From: Owenweeksia sp.
GTDB taxonomy: Bacteria > Bacteroidota > Bacteroidia > Flavobacteriales > Schleiferiaceae
Assembly (NCBI GenBank): GCA_028285465.1
Contig: JANQPD010000029.1
Coordinates: 1 to 40,980, forward strand
Reading direction: 5' to 3'
Length of the DNA: 40,980 bases
Positions 1 through 8,785 of the stretch are shown piece after piece. Numbering within the stretch: position 1 is the stretch's first letter; each line of letters starts with the position of its first letter. The translations under genes and the position numbers were made by a program. The notes beneath the pieces were generated by a model. That model ran no database searches, was not told where the DNA came from, and worked only from the letters and a program-made list of their open reading frames with translations.

Positions 1-2
1 TT

Positions 3-632
3 GGCCTGCTGGATACTGCAGGCACCATCGTTTGGGATACTATGACCGGGCCTAAATTCGGAATTTTCTTTATCCGTGACCTGCAACGTACCCAGGATGA
101 TAATTATTATGTATCGGGAGAATATAACTTACCCTGGTACGAGGGTTCTGCGGGTTTTAAGATATCGCCTGCCGGGGATAGCCTGTGGTTCCGGCAGTAC
201 TATCACGCTGATACCTTAGATCTCTCCCACGTCTGGAACTTCCAACCCACTCCGGATTCGGGCTTTGTGCATGTAGGCATCTATTTTGATAAGCAAAACC
301 CGCAGATCGGCACCTACAACTGGCTGCTGAAAACCGATAAATACGGCTGCGTGGTAAAAGACTGCCATACCATTTCCCTGGAAGAGCCTGGTCTCCTGCC
401 CGGTATTGAAGTGTATCCCAATCCTTCGGGGGGCATATTTTACCTCCGCTATCCCACACAAGCAGATAGTGAGCAGTTTACCATAACTGTATACAATCCC
501 TTGGGTAAAAAGGTATTGGAACAAAAGGGGAAAAACAGGCTGGACCTGTCTATGCTACCGCCCGGGGTATACCTGTTAAACGTTACAGAAAACCACCGGC
601 TTATGTACAGCCAAAAGCTGGTGAAAGAATAG
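3..632 (+). CDS. T9SS cargo protein, C-terminal part (5' end outside window)
   Basis: The frame is open from the left edge, so this is the last roughly 209 codons of a longer gene. The visible N-terminal part has short beta-rich segments (GFKISPAGDSLWFRQYY, NWLLKTDKYGC), like repeats in secreted Bacteroidota proteins that report a value or state. The last roughly 75 residues are a type A T9SS sorting domain: IEVYPNPSGGIFYLRYP, then a TVYNPLGKKVLEQ strand, the LPPGVYLLNV strand and a basic end. Such domains direct Sec-exported proteins through the outer membrane and are then removed. The cargo activity cannot be read from what is visible. It converges on the DUF1566 gene across a 136-bp gap. 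Confidence 0.85.
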   Translation, partial: GLLDTAGTIVWDTMTGPKFGIFFIRDLQRTQDDNYYVSGEYNLPWYEGSAGFKISPAGDSLWFRQYYHADTLDLSHVWNFQPTPDSGFVHVGIYFDKQNPQIGTYNWLLKTDKYGCVVKDCHTISLEEPGLLPGIEVYPNPSGGIFYLRYPTQADSEQFTITVYNPLGKKVLEQKGKNRLDLSMLPPGVYLLNVTENHRLMYSQKLVKE

Positions 633-667
633 CCATTGGAAATTAAAAAAAGTGCCTTTCATATCAT

Positions 668-696
668 CTGTACAGCATACAAAATACAATGTACAG
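668..696. repeat. Spaced inverted repeat between convergent genes
   Basis: CTGTACA (668-674) and TGTACAG (690-696) are perfect inverted arms around a 15-nt AT-rich loop. The element sits between two convergent T9SS cargo genes, where a transcription-ending hairpin would be useful, but no T-run follows on either strand. It may be a weak hairpin or a chance repeat. Confidence 0.3.
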
Positions 697-768
697 GTGC
701 TTCAGGTAGAAAATCCGAAGGTAAACACCCAACTGCTCTACACTACTTAACCGACTACCAGCCCTACT

Positions 769-2226
769 TTACTCCAGGATCAATTCCCTATAAAGAACCA
801 TCCGACCCACTTCTATGCGCAAGGCATAGATGCCCCGCGGCACATCCGCAACCTGCATAAGTAAGGCATTACTTTTTTCTGCATGTAGTGTTCTGATCAA
901 AGTACCACGCATATCCATAAGCGTGACCATAACGCTAGGGTATATCGCACCCAGCTGAATGTGTATTTGCGCACTTGCCGGATTTGGATAAAGACCTATC
1001 TTTTCTATCCATACCGGTTCCTTCGCAGCCAGGCTCGTATCCACATTCCGTACGCAGCGCACATAATTGAACACATAACGCACATCTCCCTGCGGGCCAA
1101 ACGTATCGGGGAAGCTGGCTGTATCACCTGCCTTTGGATCATTACGCTGGGCTCCCGCCCCATGTGCGTCAAAAAGCATAAAATTACCGGAGCCAGCAGG
1201 GGCTTCCATTTCGCCATTCGCCTGGCCAAAACAGAAATAAACGGCATCGGTATAAGGCGCCGGGCCATCCTGGAGAGGGGAACTTGTCCAATAGTAGCCA
1301 TACTGCCCTGCATTGCCATAATAATCGAACGTAGGTGTGCAATAAAAAAGCGGATCGATAGCTGCTGAGTTTGAAGCCTGCGGGCCTCGGGTATAATCGA
1401 CTATACTCTGCAATTCCTTGGCATTAGGCAAACGCCAGTCCGCATGGCCTGCAAGGCTTAGGTTTTCTGCATAAGCCAGGGCCTCCTCCCAATTGTGGGT
1501 ATTGCCGTCATCCGTCTGCTGCCACATCAGGCCGGTTGCCCCATCTGTAATGGTGCCATCGTTGTTGTCTGAAAAGCTATTTACGCCATACGAAAGGTTT
1601 CCGCGTACCATGCGAAAATACATGGTCGTTGGGGCTCCCGACATTGGGTTGTACTTGGGATAAGCCTTAAGACGGCCATCCACGAAATTATAGCCGAATA
1701 TAGAAGAATCTCCCCCCATGGTGAGCCCGTTATACGGAGTGCACGTCCAGGTTTGGGCATCGATCTCCCGTTCCCCTATGCTTTCATCACCCAGCGGGTG
1801 CGCAAAGAAATTGGTGTCGATAAAGAGATCTACCGCATCGGTTCCAAAGCAACGCCCCGTAAACAAGGCCAGGGAATAAAGCTCCTTAATAGTAGGGATT
1901 CGCCAGTCGGTATAGCCCGCCAATTGCATGGTATCCGCAACAATAAGGGCTTCCGCGTACGTTCGTTTTACCCCCATGTCTTTTTGCCACATCAGGCCGG
2001 TAACATTGTCGCTTACTGTGCCATTTCCGTTATCGGTATACGCAGGTTGATTGCCCTGGTAATGGGCATCCTGCCCGTAAAATGCCTCTCCGGCCTGTGG
2101 AGCGGAAATGATGGCTTCATGGTCGTAAAAATCGGATACGTCCGTATCCACAATAGGATACGTAAGGCTTTGCGCAAAGACGCCCGTAGTACTCAGTGCA
2201 AGGAAAAGTGTAGTGTGCTTGTTCAT
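769..2226 (-). CDS. DUF1566 (Lcl C-terminal domain) protein with T9SS sorting domain
   Basis: A secreted protein of 485 residues if it starts at the ATG at 2226. That start gives MNKHTTLFLALSTTGVFAQS, a good signal peptide; the longer frame adds 23 unlikely residues. Two copies of the DUF1566 module follow. Each has a DNGNGT(V/I)xD..TGLMWQ segment and a later DWR(I/L)P...KEL segment (about residues 63-230 and 240-395). The family is found in surface and fimbria-associated proteins and its function is poorly defined. The C-terminus has a type A T9SS sorting domain (IGLYPNPASAQIHIQL ... VPRGIYALRIEVG), so the product is expected at the cell surface or released. Family assignment is good; role unknown. 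Confidence 0.85.
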   Translation of the reverse strand: MNKHTTLFLALSTTGVFAQSLTYPIVDTDVSDFYDHEAIISAPQAGEAFYGQDAHYQGNQPAYTDNGNGTVSDNVTGLMWQKDMGVKRTYAEALIVADTMQLAGYTDWRIPTIKELYSLALFTGRCFGTDAVDLFIDTNFFAHPLGDESIGEREIDAQTWTCTPYNGLTMGGDSSIFGYNFVDGRLKAYPKYNPMSGAPTTMYFRMVRGNLSYGVNSFSDNNDGTITDGATGLMWQQTDDGNTHNWEEALAYAENLSLAGHADWRLPNAKELQSIVDYTRGPQASNSAAIDPLFYCTPTFDYYGNAGQYGYYWTSSPLQDGPAPYTDAVYFCFGQANGEMEAPAGSGNFMLFDAHGAGAQRNDPKAGDTASFPDTFGPQGDVRYVFNYVRCVRNVDTSLAAKEPVWIEKIGLYPNPASAQIHIQLGAIYPSVMVTLMDMRGTLIRTLHAEKSNALLMQVADVPRGIYALRIEVGRMVLYRELILE

Positions 2227-2433
2227 TTTGATACAGTATACAAGTAAGATGCTCATCCTGTAAAAGGGTTTAAGGGACAAAATGTACCCAAACAAAGGTG
2301 CCGTTTATTTCGGTTGCTTATCTGTATACATTAATGGCATAGCCCACGGTATGCATTCCGACAAGAAGACCTCCCCGTGAACAGATGCTGTAAAGATGCC
2401 CCGGTTGGCCTTTTACTCCCTGCTGCTAATGCC

Positions 2434-2441
2434 TATTTTTG
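2434..2441 (+). promoter_or_regulatory. Candidate -7 box for trmD
   Basis: TATTTTTG matches the Bacteroidota -7 consensus TAnnTTTG exactly and ends 4 nt before the trmD ATG. If used, transcription would start at or next to the start codon. No well-spaced -33 TTTG is evident (a TTG lies 26 nt upstream). Confidence 0.35.
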
Positions 2442-2445
2442 CCAA

Positions 2446-3126
2446 ATGAGAATTGATATAATTACCGCTCTGCCTAAACTGCTGGATAGCCCTTTTGGCG
2501 ATTCCATCCTGCAACGTGCTATAAAACGCGGGTTGGTAGAAGTAGTGGTGCACGACCTGAGGAAATTTGGCCTGGGGAAACATCGCCAGATTGACGATTA
2601 CCAGTTTGGCGGGGGTGCAGGTATGGTCATGATGATTGAACCCATTGCACAATGCATTGAAAGCCTGCAGGCGGAACGCAATTATGACGAGATCATTTAT
2701 ATGACCCCGGATGGGAAGCGTTTTGATCAAAAAACCGCCAATGCCTTGTCCCTTAAGCAAAACCTGATCCTCTTGTGCGGACATTACAAGGGCATAGACC
2801 AAAGGGTACGCGATGCCTACATTACAATGGAGCTCTCTATAGGCGATTTTGTGCTGAGCGGTGGCGAACTGGCCGCAGCGGTAGTAAGCGATGCCATTAT
2901 CCGCCTTTTGCCCGGCGTGTTGAACGATGAATCTTCAGCGCTTTCCGATTCGTTCCAGGACGATCTGTTGGCTCCGCCCGTATACACGCGCCCGGCGAAC
3001 TACAAGGGTATGAAAGTGCCCGACATACTGCTGAGTGGTAATTTTCCTAAAATAGAAGAATGGCGACATGCCCAGGCCGAGCAGAGAACCTTGGAACGCA
3101 GGCCGGATTTATTGCGTGAAGACTAG
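2446..3126 (+). CDS. trmD: tRNA (guanine37-N1)-methyltransferase
   Basis: TrmD uses S-adenosylmethionine to methylate N1 of G37 next to the anticodon of certain tRNAs, which prevents +1 frameshifting. The product of the ATG at 2446 is 226 residues and starts [13 protein letters not shown], the usual family N-terminus. The longer open frame from 2377 adds 23 residues with no family match. Family signatures visible are the trefoil-knot SAM region [12 protein letters not shown] and [13 protein letters not shown], and the C-terminal [21 protein letters not shown] ... IEEWR, which holds the catalytic/tRNA-binding part. rplS follows on the same strand, as in many bacteria, but with a 135-bp gap and an apparent promoter of its own. 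Confidence 0.96.
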   Translation: MRIDIITALPKLLDSPFGDSILQRAIKRGLVEVVVHDLRKFGLGKHRQIDDYQFGGGAGMVMMIEPIAQCIESLQAERNYDEIIYMTPDGKRFDQKTANALSLKQNLILLCGHYKGIDQRVRDAYITMELSIGDFVLSGGELAAAVVSDAIIRLLPGVLNDESSALSDSFQDDLLAPPVYTRPANYKGMKVPDILLSGNFPKIEEWRHAQAEQRTLERRPDLLRED

Positions 3127-3147
3127 GATTTAACAGGTAAATTACCC

Positions 3148-3155
3148 TACATTTG
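3148..3155 (+). promoter_or_regulatory. Candidate -7 box for rplS
   Basis: TACATTTG is an exact TAnnTTTG match in the trmD-rplS gap, about 106 nt before the rplS ATG. It suggests that rplS has its own transcript with a long leader. No clear -33 element was found. Confidence 0.35.
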
Positions 3156-3261
3156 CCCTCCGTTTAGAAAAAGAAAGAGCACTACTCTAAACAACTGGTT
3201 TTCAACCTCTGGCAAAAATTGTGAACGTTGACTACCAGCGAACTTAAAACTTATTTTTATC

Positions 3262-3609
3262 ATGGACTTGGTAAAATACGTACAAGACCAGTACATTAAA
3301 AGAAAAGACTTGCCCGAGTTTGGCGCGGGTGACACCATTACGGTGTATTACAAGATCAAGGAAGGAAATAAAGAGCGTATCCAGTTCTTTAGAGGGGTAG
3401 TATTGCAGCGCAGAGGCTCTGCGGCAACGGAAACCTTTACCATCCGCAAAATGTCGGGCAACATTGGCGTGGAGCGTATCTTCCCGTTAAATCTCCCTAC
3501 CATCGACAAAATTGAAATCAACAAGAAAGGTAAAGTGCGCAGGGCACGTATATTCTACCAAAGAGCCCTTACCGGTAAAGCGGCCAGAATTAAAGAAAGG
3601 AGAATGTAA
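3262..3609 (+). CDS. rplS: 50S ribosomal protein L19
   Basis: L19 binds 23S rRNA at the 30S-50S interface. The 115-residue product has the family pattern from the start: an N-terminal helix, then FGAGDTITVYYKIKEGNKERIQFFRGVVLQRRG, then ETFTIRKMSGNIGVERIFPLNLPTI and the basic end KVRRARIFYQRALTGKAARIKERR. Length is normal for the family. The gene follows trmD, a widely conserved neighbour, and is closed by a strong hairpin 22 bp downstream. Confidence 0.98.
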   Translation: MDLVKYVQDQYIKRKDLPEFGAGDTITVYYKIKEGNKERIQFFRGVVLQRRGSAATETFTIRKMSGNIGVERIFPLNLPTIDKIEINKKGKVRRARIFYQRALTGKAARIKERRM

Positions 3610-3631
3610 TATTTACTTTGAGATAATACGA

Positions 3632-3659
3632 AAGCCACTACTTTGTAGTGGCTTTTTTT
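3632..3659 (+). terminator. Intrinsic terminator after rplS
   Basis: AAGCCACTAC (3632-3641) pairs perfectly with GTAGTGGCTT (3645-3654) around a TTT loop, and a T-run follows. It ends the trmD/rplS transcript. Confidence 0.9.
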
Positions 3660-3669
3660 ATGGCTTATA

Positions 3670-3915
3670 ATGCAACAAAGCAGGAGAATATATAGAGGTT
3701 TTAGCATTTTGCAGCAAGCAAAAAAGAATGGTTTTTCTATTAAACTTTTTGCACAAAACGATCAACGCTTTATCATCTTGATTACGCGCAAAATTTGGGG
3801 TATGCGTTTCTTTAAAAAGGCCTATGAATACCAGGATAGAGAAACCGCAATGCATGTGTTTAAACGCCTGGTGAGCGCCAAATTCCAGCCCCATCTGGCT
3901 CCACAGGCTGCTTAG
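3670..3915 (+). CDS. Small hypothetical protein
   Basis: An 81-residue basic protein of unknown function. The pattern FSILQQAKKNGFSIKLFAQNDQRFIILITRKIWGMRFFKKAYEYQDRETAMHVFKRLV alternates hydrophobic strands and an amphipathic helix like a small folded domain, and there is no signal peptide. It starts right after the rplS terminator, so it needs its own promoter; none is obvious. Its TAG shares two bases with the stop of the convergent OmpA-family gene, a common arrangement for real neighbouring genes. The opposite-strand frame (3658-3894) looks less protein-like. I recognise no family. Confidence 0.45.
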   Translation: MQQSRRIYRGFSILQQAKKNGFSIKLFAQNDQRFIILITRKIWGMRFFKKAYEYQDRETAMHVFKRLVSAKFQPHLAPQAA

Positions 3916-5879
3916 CGCGCGGTAATAACGAAAACCGTTCTGCGGTTTTGGGCCCGGCCTGTTTCCGTTCCGTTATCTGCTATAGGCCTCGTTTCTCCAT
4001 AGCCATGGTGGCTTAGTCTTCCGGCTGAAATTCCTTTTTCCAACACATAGGCATACACCGTTTTGGCCCTGTTTTTTGAAAGGAGCAGATTATCCTGGTC
4101 GTTGCCTACATTATCGGTATGGCCTTGTATATCCGCCTTCAGGTTCGGGTTTTCCTCTAAAAACACGATAAACTCATCAATTACCGCCCGGGAAGCTTCG
4201 TCTAATGCGTAGCTGTTGGTCGCAAAGTTTATGTCGTTGAGCGTATACTCCTTCCCTACGGCCAGTTGTTTTACCTTCAGGGGTGCTTTTATTACAGCTC
4301 CCGAAGCATTTTCTTTACCACTGATGTACTTACTGCTAAAAGCTGCGCCTTTCTTTTTTACGGTTAAGATCAGGTCTTCTTCAGGGCGTACCTCCACCAC
4401 CCTGGCATAGGCGCCTGTTTCCCGGTCTACTTTTACCTTAGTGATCTCCCTGGTTTTTAGATTTTTGATTTCCAGAGCGGCATCTGCAGCTACTTCCTGG
4501 TTTTCATCCTTTAAGCTACCCTGTATCAAGGCCACACTTTGCGGCCGTACCTGCGGAGGGAGATTGAACTGGTATATGTCCCAGCCCATGTTGGCCCGGA
4601 GCTTATTTGAAGCGAAATACCCATACCTGCCATCCAGGCTCACAAAAAGCCCGAGGTCATCTTCTTTGGAATTTATAGGGTACCCTATGTTTTCTACCTG
4701 CTTCCATACTCCGTCCGTACCTGCACGGGCATAAAAAATATCAAAACCGCCCAAGCCCATATGCCCTTTAGAAGTAAAATAGAGCGTACGGGAATCGCTA
4801 TGTATGAAGGGTGTTTTTTCATCTTTCGCTGTGTTTACCGGTGCGCCTAGATTCCGGGGAGCGCTCCAGCTGCCGTCTTCTTCACGCATGCAATAATAAA
4901 TATCCAGCCCCCCCAGGCCACCTTTGCGGTTGCTGGCAAAATACAGCACGTCACCATTGGCCGATACGGAAGGCTGCGACTCCCAGCTATCCCTTTGGTT
5001 GATGTGGTCCCCGACACTTTGAGGGCTTGTCCAGCCTCCAAAACCGTCTTTTTCACTGTAGTATACATCACAGTTTTGGTAGCCGTCTATATTCTGGCAA
5101 ACGGTAAAGTATAACTCCGTATTGTCGGCTGTAATGCTAGGCCCGCCTTCATTGTATTGCTGGTTAAAAGGACCTGGCAATGCCGCCCCTTCGGAAAAAT
5201 CACCGGAAGGCAAACGTTCCGCCAGGCTGAACTCTTCAACCAGGCGGGTACGCGCTGCCGGGCCATCCCTGCGGTTTACTTTTTTTACCCTGCGTGTGAA
5301 AAACATCAATTGTTGATCCGGGGAGATCACGCCCAGGTATTCATCTTGCTGCGTGCTTATGCCCCGCACCGGTTTGGGATTAAAATCAACCGGGTTGCCC
5401 AGTAGGCGTTCCAAAAGCTCCGCTTCGCGCTTAGCAGCTTTCACTTCTTTGTCGTAGCCGCGATCCCGTTCGGGATGTTTTAAAAAAGAATCAAACTGCT
5501 GTATAGCCAGTTGCCGCTTCTCGTTTTCCAGGTAAATGGCACCCAGGAAGTAATACAATTCGGGTTTATAATCCGGACACACTTCCAAAACCTTGGCCCA
5601 TAGCGGTTCGGCCTTATGCATCTGCACCATCTTTACGTAGAGATCGCCCAGCAAGTACAGGGCATCCGCATAGTGCTCATCCAACCCTATTGCTTTTTTT
5701 AAATAGCGTTCTGCCTCCCGGTAATTACCCGTTTTCCAAGCCTTTAAAGCGCGAGGCATTTGTTTTTGTGCGATTTCCTCTATGGTTTGTTCACATGCGC
5801 CCAGCTCCGGTTGAGCCAGCAGCACAGAGGATGAGAAAAAAGAAATGCATATAAATAATAGGAGCTTCCTGTACATCAT
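3912..5879 (-). CDS. PorE-like OmpA family protein (TPR, PD40 propeller, CRD fold, OmpA)
   Basis: A 655-residue envelope protein. The order is: signal peptide (MMYRKLLLFICISFFSSSVLLAQ), TPR repeats about 40-140 (GNYREAERYLKKAIGLDEHYADALYLLGDLY), a beta-propeller of PD40/WD-like blades about 190-445 (ELYFTVCQNIDG, LYFASNRKGGLGGLDIYY, LYFTSKGHMGLGGFDIFY), a carboxypeptidase-regulatory-like fold about 455-540, and a C-terminal OmpA peptidoglycan-binding domain (INFATNSYALDEAS ... IQGHTDNVG ... LSKNRAKTVYAYVLEKGI ... GRAQNRRTVFVI). This order and length match PorE of Porphyromonas gingivalis, which links the T9SS to peptidoglycan, but Bacteroidota carry several paralogues, so the exact role is open. 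It is the last gene of the aroC-to-OmpA minus block, 66 bp after the AsmA gene. Confidence 0.88.
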   Translation of the reverse strand: MMYRKLLLFICISFFSSSVLLAQPELGACEQTIEEIAQKQMPRALKAWKTGNYREAERYLKKAIGLDEHYADALYLLGDLYVKMVQMHKAEPLWAKVLEVCPDYKPELYYFLGAIYLENEKRQLAIQQFDSFLKHPERDRGYDKEVKAAKREAELLERLLGNPVDFNPKPVRGISTQQDEYLGVISPDQQLMFFTRRVKKVNRRDGPAARTRLVEEFSLAERLPSGDFSEGAALPGPFNQQYNEGGPSITADNTELYFTVCQNIDGYQNCDVYYSEKDGFGGWTSPQSVGDHINQRDSWESQPSVSANGDVLYFASNRKGGLGGLDIYYCMREEDGSWSAPRNLGAPVNTAKDEKTPFIHSDSRTLYFTSKGHMGLGGFDIFYARAGTDGVWKQVENIGYPINSKEDDLGLFVSLDGRYGYFASNKLRANMGWDIYQFNLPPQVRPQSVALIQGSLKDENQEVAADAALEIKNLKTREITKVKVDRETGAYARVVEVRPEEDLILTVKKKGAAFSSKYISGKENASGAVIKAPLKVKQLAVGKEYTLNDINFATNSYALDEASRAVIDEFIVFLEENPNLKADIQGHTDNVGNDQDNLLLSKNRAKTVYAYVLEKGISAGRLSHHGYGETRPIADNGTETGRAQNRRTVFVITAR

Positions 5880-5945
5880 TAAGGGTAAACGCTAAAGGAG
5901 TTCTTAGATTTTGAAAGGCATTGAGAAATACGTGCACAACAAAGG

Positions 5946-8762
5946 TTACCCACTTATTTTTCCTTTTTCACGGGCTTCCTCCACCAATTTCTGCTTTTCT
6001 TCCCTGGCCTTATCTACCAGCGCATTGGCGCGTTTTTCTGCTTCCGCCTCCAATAAACGGGCTTTTTCATCTGCTTCTTCCCGCAACTTTTTGGCGGCTA
6101 AGCGCGCACCTTGCTCTTTTAAAATATTTCCTTTGGCTTCCTCTTCGAGCTTTGTAGCCTGGTTCTCAGCTTCTCTCCTTAGCTTATCTGCCTGGGCTTT
6201 AGCCGTAGCCCTGATATTGGCAGCTTGCTTTTCTGCCTCGGCAATGAGCTGATCGCCTTTTGCTTCAGCTGCATCGATCAACTTTTGCGCCTCCTCGTTT
6301 ACCTGGTCTATGGCCTCCTGCTTTACCTCTTCGACCTTAGCCTCTGCCTGGTCTTTTAGGTTATTGAACGCATCCCCGACCAAATCTCCTAAGGAGGTGC
6401 GTACCTCCGGGTCACTTACTGTGCCCCCGATCAGGACTTTCACCGCGACCTTTCCTCCCCGGGCAACTCCAATACTGCTCAACAGCTCATTCGCTCCGAT
6501 TCCCGAAGCGGGGATATTCATATCCATAGTGTAATCCAGGCTTTGATCCAGGCCATTACTTCCTTGTACCGTGGCCGACAAACTACCCGCGCTAGTCTGG
6601 AAAGGCTCTACCTGTACACGCCCGTTCTCTACGGCAAAACTCAGGTTTACTTTACCCAGGTCGAGTGTAGCAAGCGATTGATTTTTAAGGTTATTTGCAA
6701 GTTTGTTTAGTGATTTAGGCGATACCGTAAGCCCCTGCGTTTGCAGGGCGCCCTTCGCTAAGATCGTACTGAGATCAGGCGTCATATCGGGGTTTAGCTT
6801 ACTGCTAAAGGTAAAGCCTGTACTAAAGCTACCTGTAGCACTTTCCATTATAGGAGCCAGCTTTTGAAAGCTTACGAAATGCTGTACTGCTTCCTTAAAT
6901 CCGAAGTTGCTGATCTTAAAATCCACATCTGCCACAGGGGATGGAGGTACGCTATTGTAGCTCCCGTTCATGGCAACCCGGCCGTTTAGCATATGCATTT
7001 CCAGGTCGCGCAGCTCAGCTACTCCACGGTTCAGCTCCACTACTCCTTCCAGGTCATTGATCTCGAGATCATCATACAGGACTTTTTGCACAGTGCTTAT
7101 CAAAACAAAGTCTACGTTCTTTGGCAGGCGAATGGCTTCCATAGGCGAAGCCGGTTCATTTTCCGCTTTTTCCGCTTCCCCCCCTTGTGGAACGGCAGCA
7201 AAGAGCTGGTTGAGATCTATTAATTGACTTTCCAGCGTAAAATCAGCCTGAAGTACAGAATCCTCAAGGAGGTAATTCAATAGGTTATCCACACTGCCGT
7301 TGGCGGCAAAATCAGAGTTTCCCAGTTCCATTTGAAGAGCTGTAAGATTGACTTGCTGGGGGGTAAAATCCATTTCGGCCTTATCTACCTTAATGGGAAA
7401 GGAAAGGCTGTCGTTTTTAAGCACTACCCCTGCAGCCTCGAGCTTGCCATTTACCTGCACCGCTTCATACCGCTCCGCATTTATATCGCTCATGCGGCCT
7501 GCCATGGCGATGTTGCCTTTTACCCTGCCCTTATAGTCAAAGCCACTGGCCGGTACTACCTCTCCCAGGCTTTCCAATTGCATATCCGTGTTTACCGCTA
7601 CATCGAACTGAGGATCGGAAATGGGCGTTTTTAAAAGCATGCGCGCTTTAAAAGGACTGTTGGCGACCATAGCTTCTGCCATGGGAATATCAATAATTGT
7701 AGCGTTTAATTCATTGCTCGGGTTTTTGATATGTGCCTCTATATGGATGTCGTTTACCCCGGCAGGTAAATCGGGATAGCGAAAAGAGGCGTTCCGGACA
7801 AAGAGGTCTACCTCAAAACTGGGGTATACTTCGCTTGCTGCATCATACTTTCCCTTTACCTTCCCGCTCAGGGCAAAGGTGCCGGTAGTTTTTACCCGTT
7901 CAAACCCTTCTAAAAAGACAGCGGGAATAAGGGAAAGTACGCTTTTAAACTCATTTTGAGGGGCTTCAAAGCTCAGGTCAAGGGCCATGCCCTCATCCGG
8001 CATCGCTATGCTGCCATCCATTTTTAACCGCACATTGTTCAACCCAAAAGTGTTTTCTTTTAAGGTAAGGGTGGCCTCCGGCTGATCGTACACCAGTTCC
8101 ACATCGGCAAATGCCTTTGTTTTGTACAAGTAGTCAATGCCACCCATCCCAACGCTGAGCTCTCCTACTTCTGTCTGCGTAATTACATTGACAATTTCTT
8201 CTGTAAAATCCCCGCTTCCGCTTTGGTTAAACTCTCTCACCCGGGCTTTTAATGCACCTTGCTTATCTTCATACACCAGGTTTACGTTGTCGAATGCCCA
8301 TTCTTTTAGCCTCAGGGTAAAGCCTGAGCTTGTCGTATCCGCTTGTACAGGTGCATCCGCCTCCGATGTTTTGGTTATCAGGTAATTTGCGTTCCCTTCC
8401 GCGTCTACCAATAGGTGTATGTCTGCATTTGAAATACGTATAGCTTCTACTTCGAAGGTGCTGCCCGCCATCACACTAAAGAGATTCAGTTCCAGTGTAA
8501 AATTGCCGATGGAAGCCAATTGCGTTCCTTCAAAACGGCCTGTGCCTTCTACGGTAAACTGCTCTATTCCCAGGCTGAAGTTTGGGAAACTCCTGAACAG
8601 GCTGATGTCGATATCTCCGAAGTCGACCCGGGCCTCCAGCTGTTGGCTGGCTTCAGATTTGGCACGGTCGATAATTTCATCTTTAAACAGTATGGGGATG
8701 AGAATGATTGCTGCCAAAAGGAGGAGGAGCAATACACCTAAGATCTTAAGAAAACGCTTCAT
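5946..8762 (-). CDS. AsmA-family protein with C-terminal coiled coil
   Basis: A 938-residue protein with one N-terminal membrane anchor (KILGVLLLLLLAAIILIPILF) and then a long beta-rich periplasmic region. The AsmA start is visible (LEARVDFGDIDISLFRSFPNFSLGIEQFTVEG), as is the AsmA-like C-terminal part around 600-780 (ATGSFSTGFTFSSKLNPDM ... LQTQGLTVSP ... LDYTMDMNIPASGIG). AsmA relatives are thought to bridge the envelope and help move phospholipids or assemble outer-membrane proteins. Unusually, the last roughly 150 residues form an Ala/Glu/Lys/Arg-rich helix (AEAEKQAANIRATAKAQADKL and similar), resembling a long coiled coil. It lies 23 bp after the symporter gene and probably shares its transcript. 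Confidence 0.85.
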   Translation of the reverse strand: MKRFLKILGVLLLLLLAAIILIPILFKDEIIDRAKSEASQQLEARVDFGDIDISLFRSFPNFSLGIEQFTVEGTGRFEGTQLASIGNFTLELNLFSVMAGSTFEVEAIRISNADIHLLVDAEGNANYLITKTSEADAPVQADTTSSGFTLRLKEWAFDNVNLVYEDKQGALKARVREFNQSGSGDFTEEIVNVITQTEVGELSVGMGGIDYLYKTKAFADVELVYDQPEATLTLKENTFGLNNVRLKMDGSIAMPDEGMALDLSFEAPQNEFKSVLSLIPAVFLEGFERVKTTGTFALSGKVKGKYDAASEVYPSFEVDLFVRNASFRYPDLPAGVNDIHIEAHIKNPSNELNATIIDIPMAEAMVANSPFKARMLLKTPISDPQFDVAVNTDMQLESLGEVVPASGFDYKGRVKGNIAMAGRMSDINAERYEAVQVNGKLEAAGVVLKNDSLSFPIKVDKAEMDFTPQQVNLTALQMELGNSDFAANGSVDNLLNYLLEDSVLQADFTLESQLIDLNQLFAAVPQGGEAEKAENEPASPMEAIRLPKNVDFVLISTVQKVLYDDLEINDLEGVVELNRGVAELRDLEMHMLNGRVAMNGSYNSVPPSPVADVDFKISNFGFKEAVQHFVSFQKLAPIMESATGSFSTGFTFSSKLNPDMTPDLSTILAKGALQTQGLTVSPKSLNKLANNLKNQSLATLDLGKVNLSFAVENGRVQVEPFQTSAGSLSATVQGSNGLDQSLDYTMDMNIPASGIGANELLSSIGVARGGKVAVKVLIGGTVSDPEVRTSLGDLVGDAFNNLKDQAEAKVEEVKQEAIDQVNEEAQKLIDAAEAKGDQLIAEAEKQAANIRATAKAQADKLRREAENQATKLEEEAKGNILKEQGARLAAKKLREEADEKARLLEAEAEKRANALVDKAREEKQKLVEEAREKGKISG

Positions 8763-8785
8763 ATCAAGGCTTCATATTTGGTTTA

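Noticed and set aside
636..860. 74-codon plus-strand frame after the first gene
   Set aside because: Overlaps the 3' end of the DUF1566 gene and reads as low-quality text without any family pattern.
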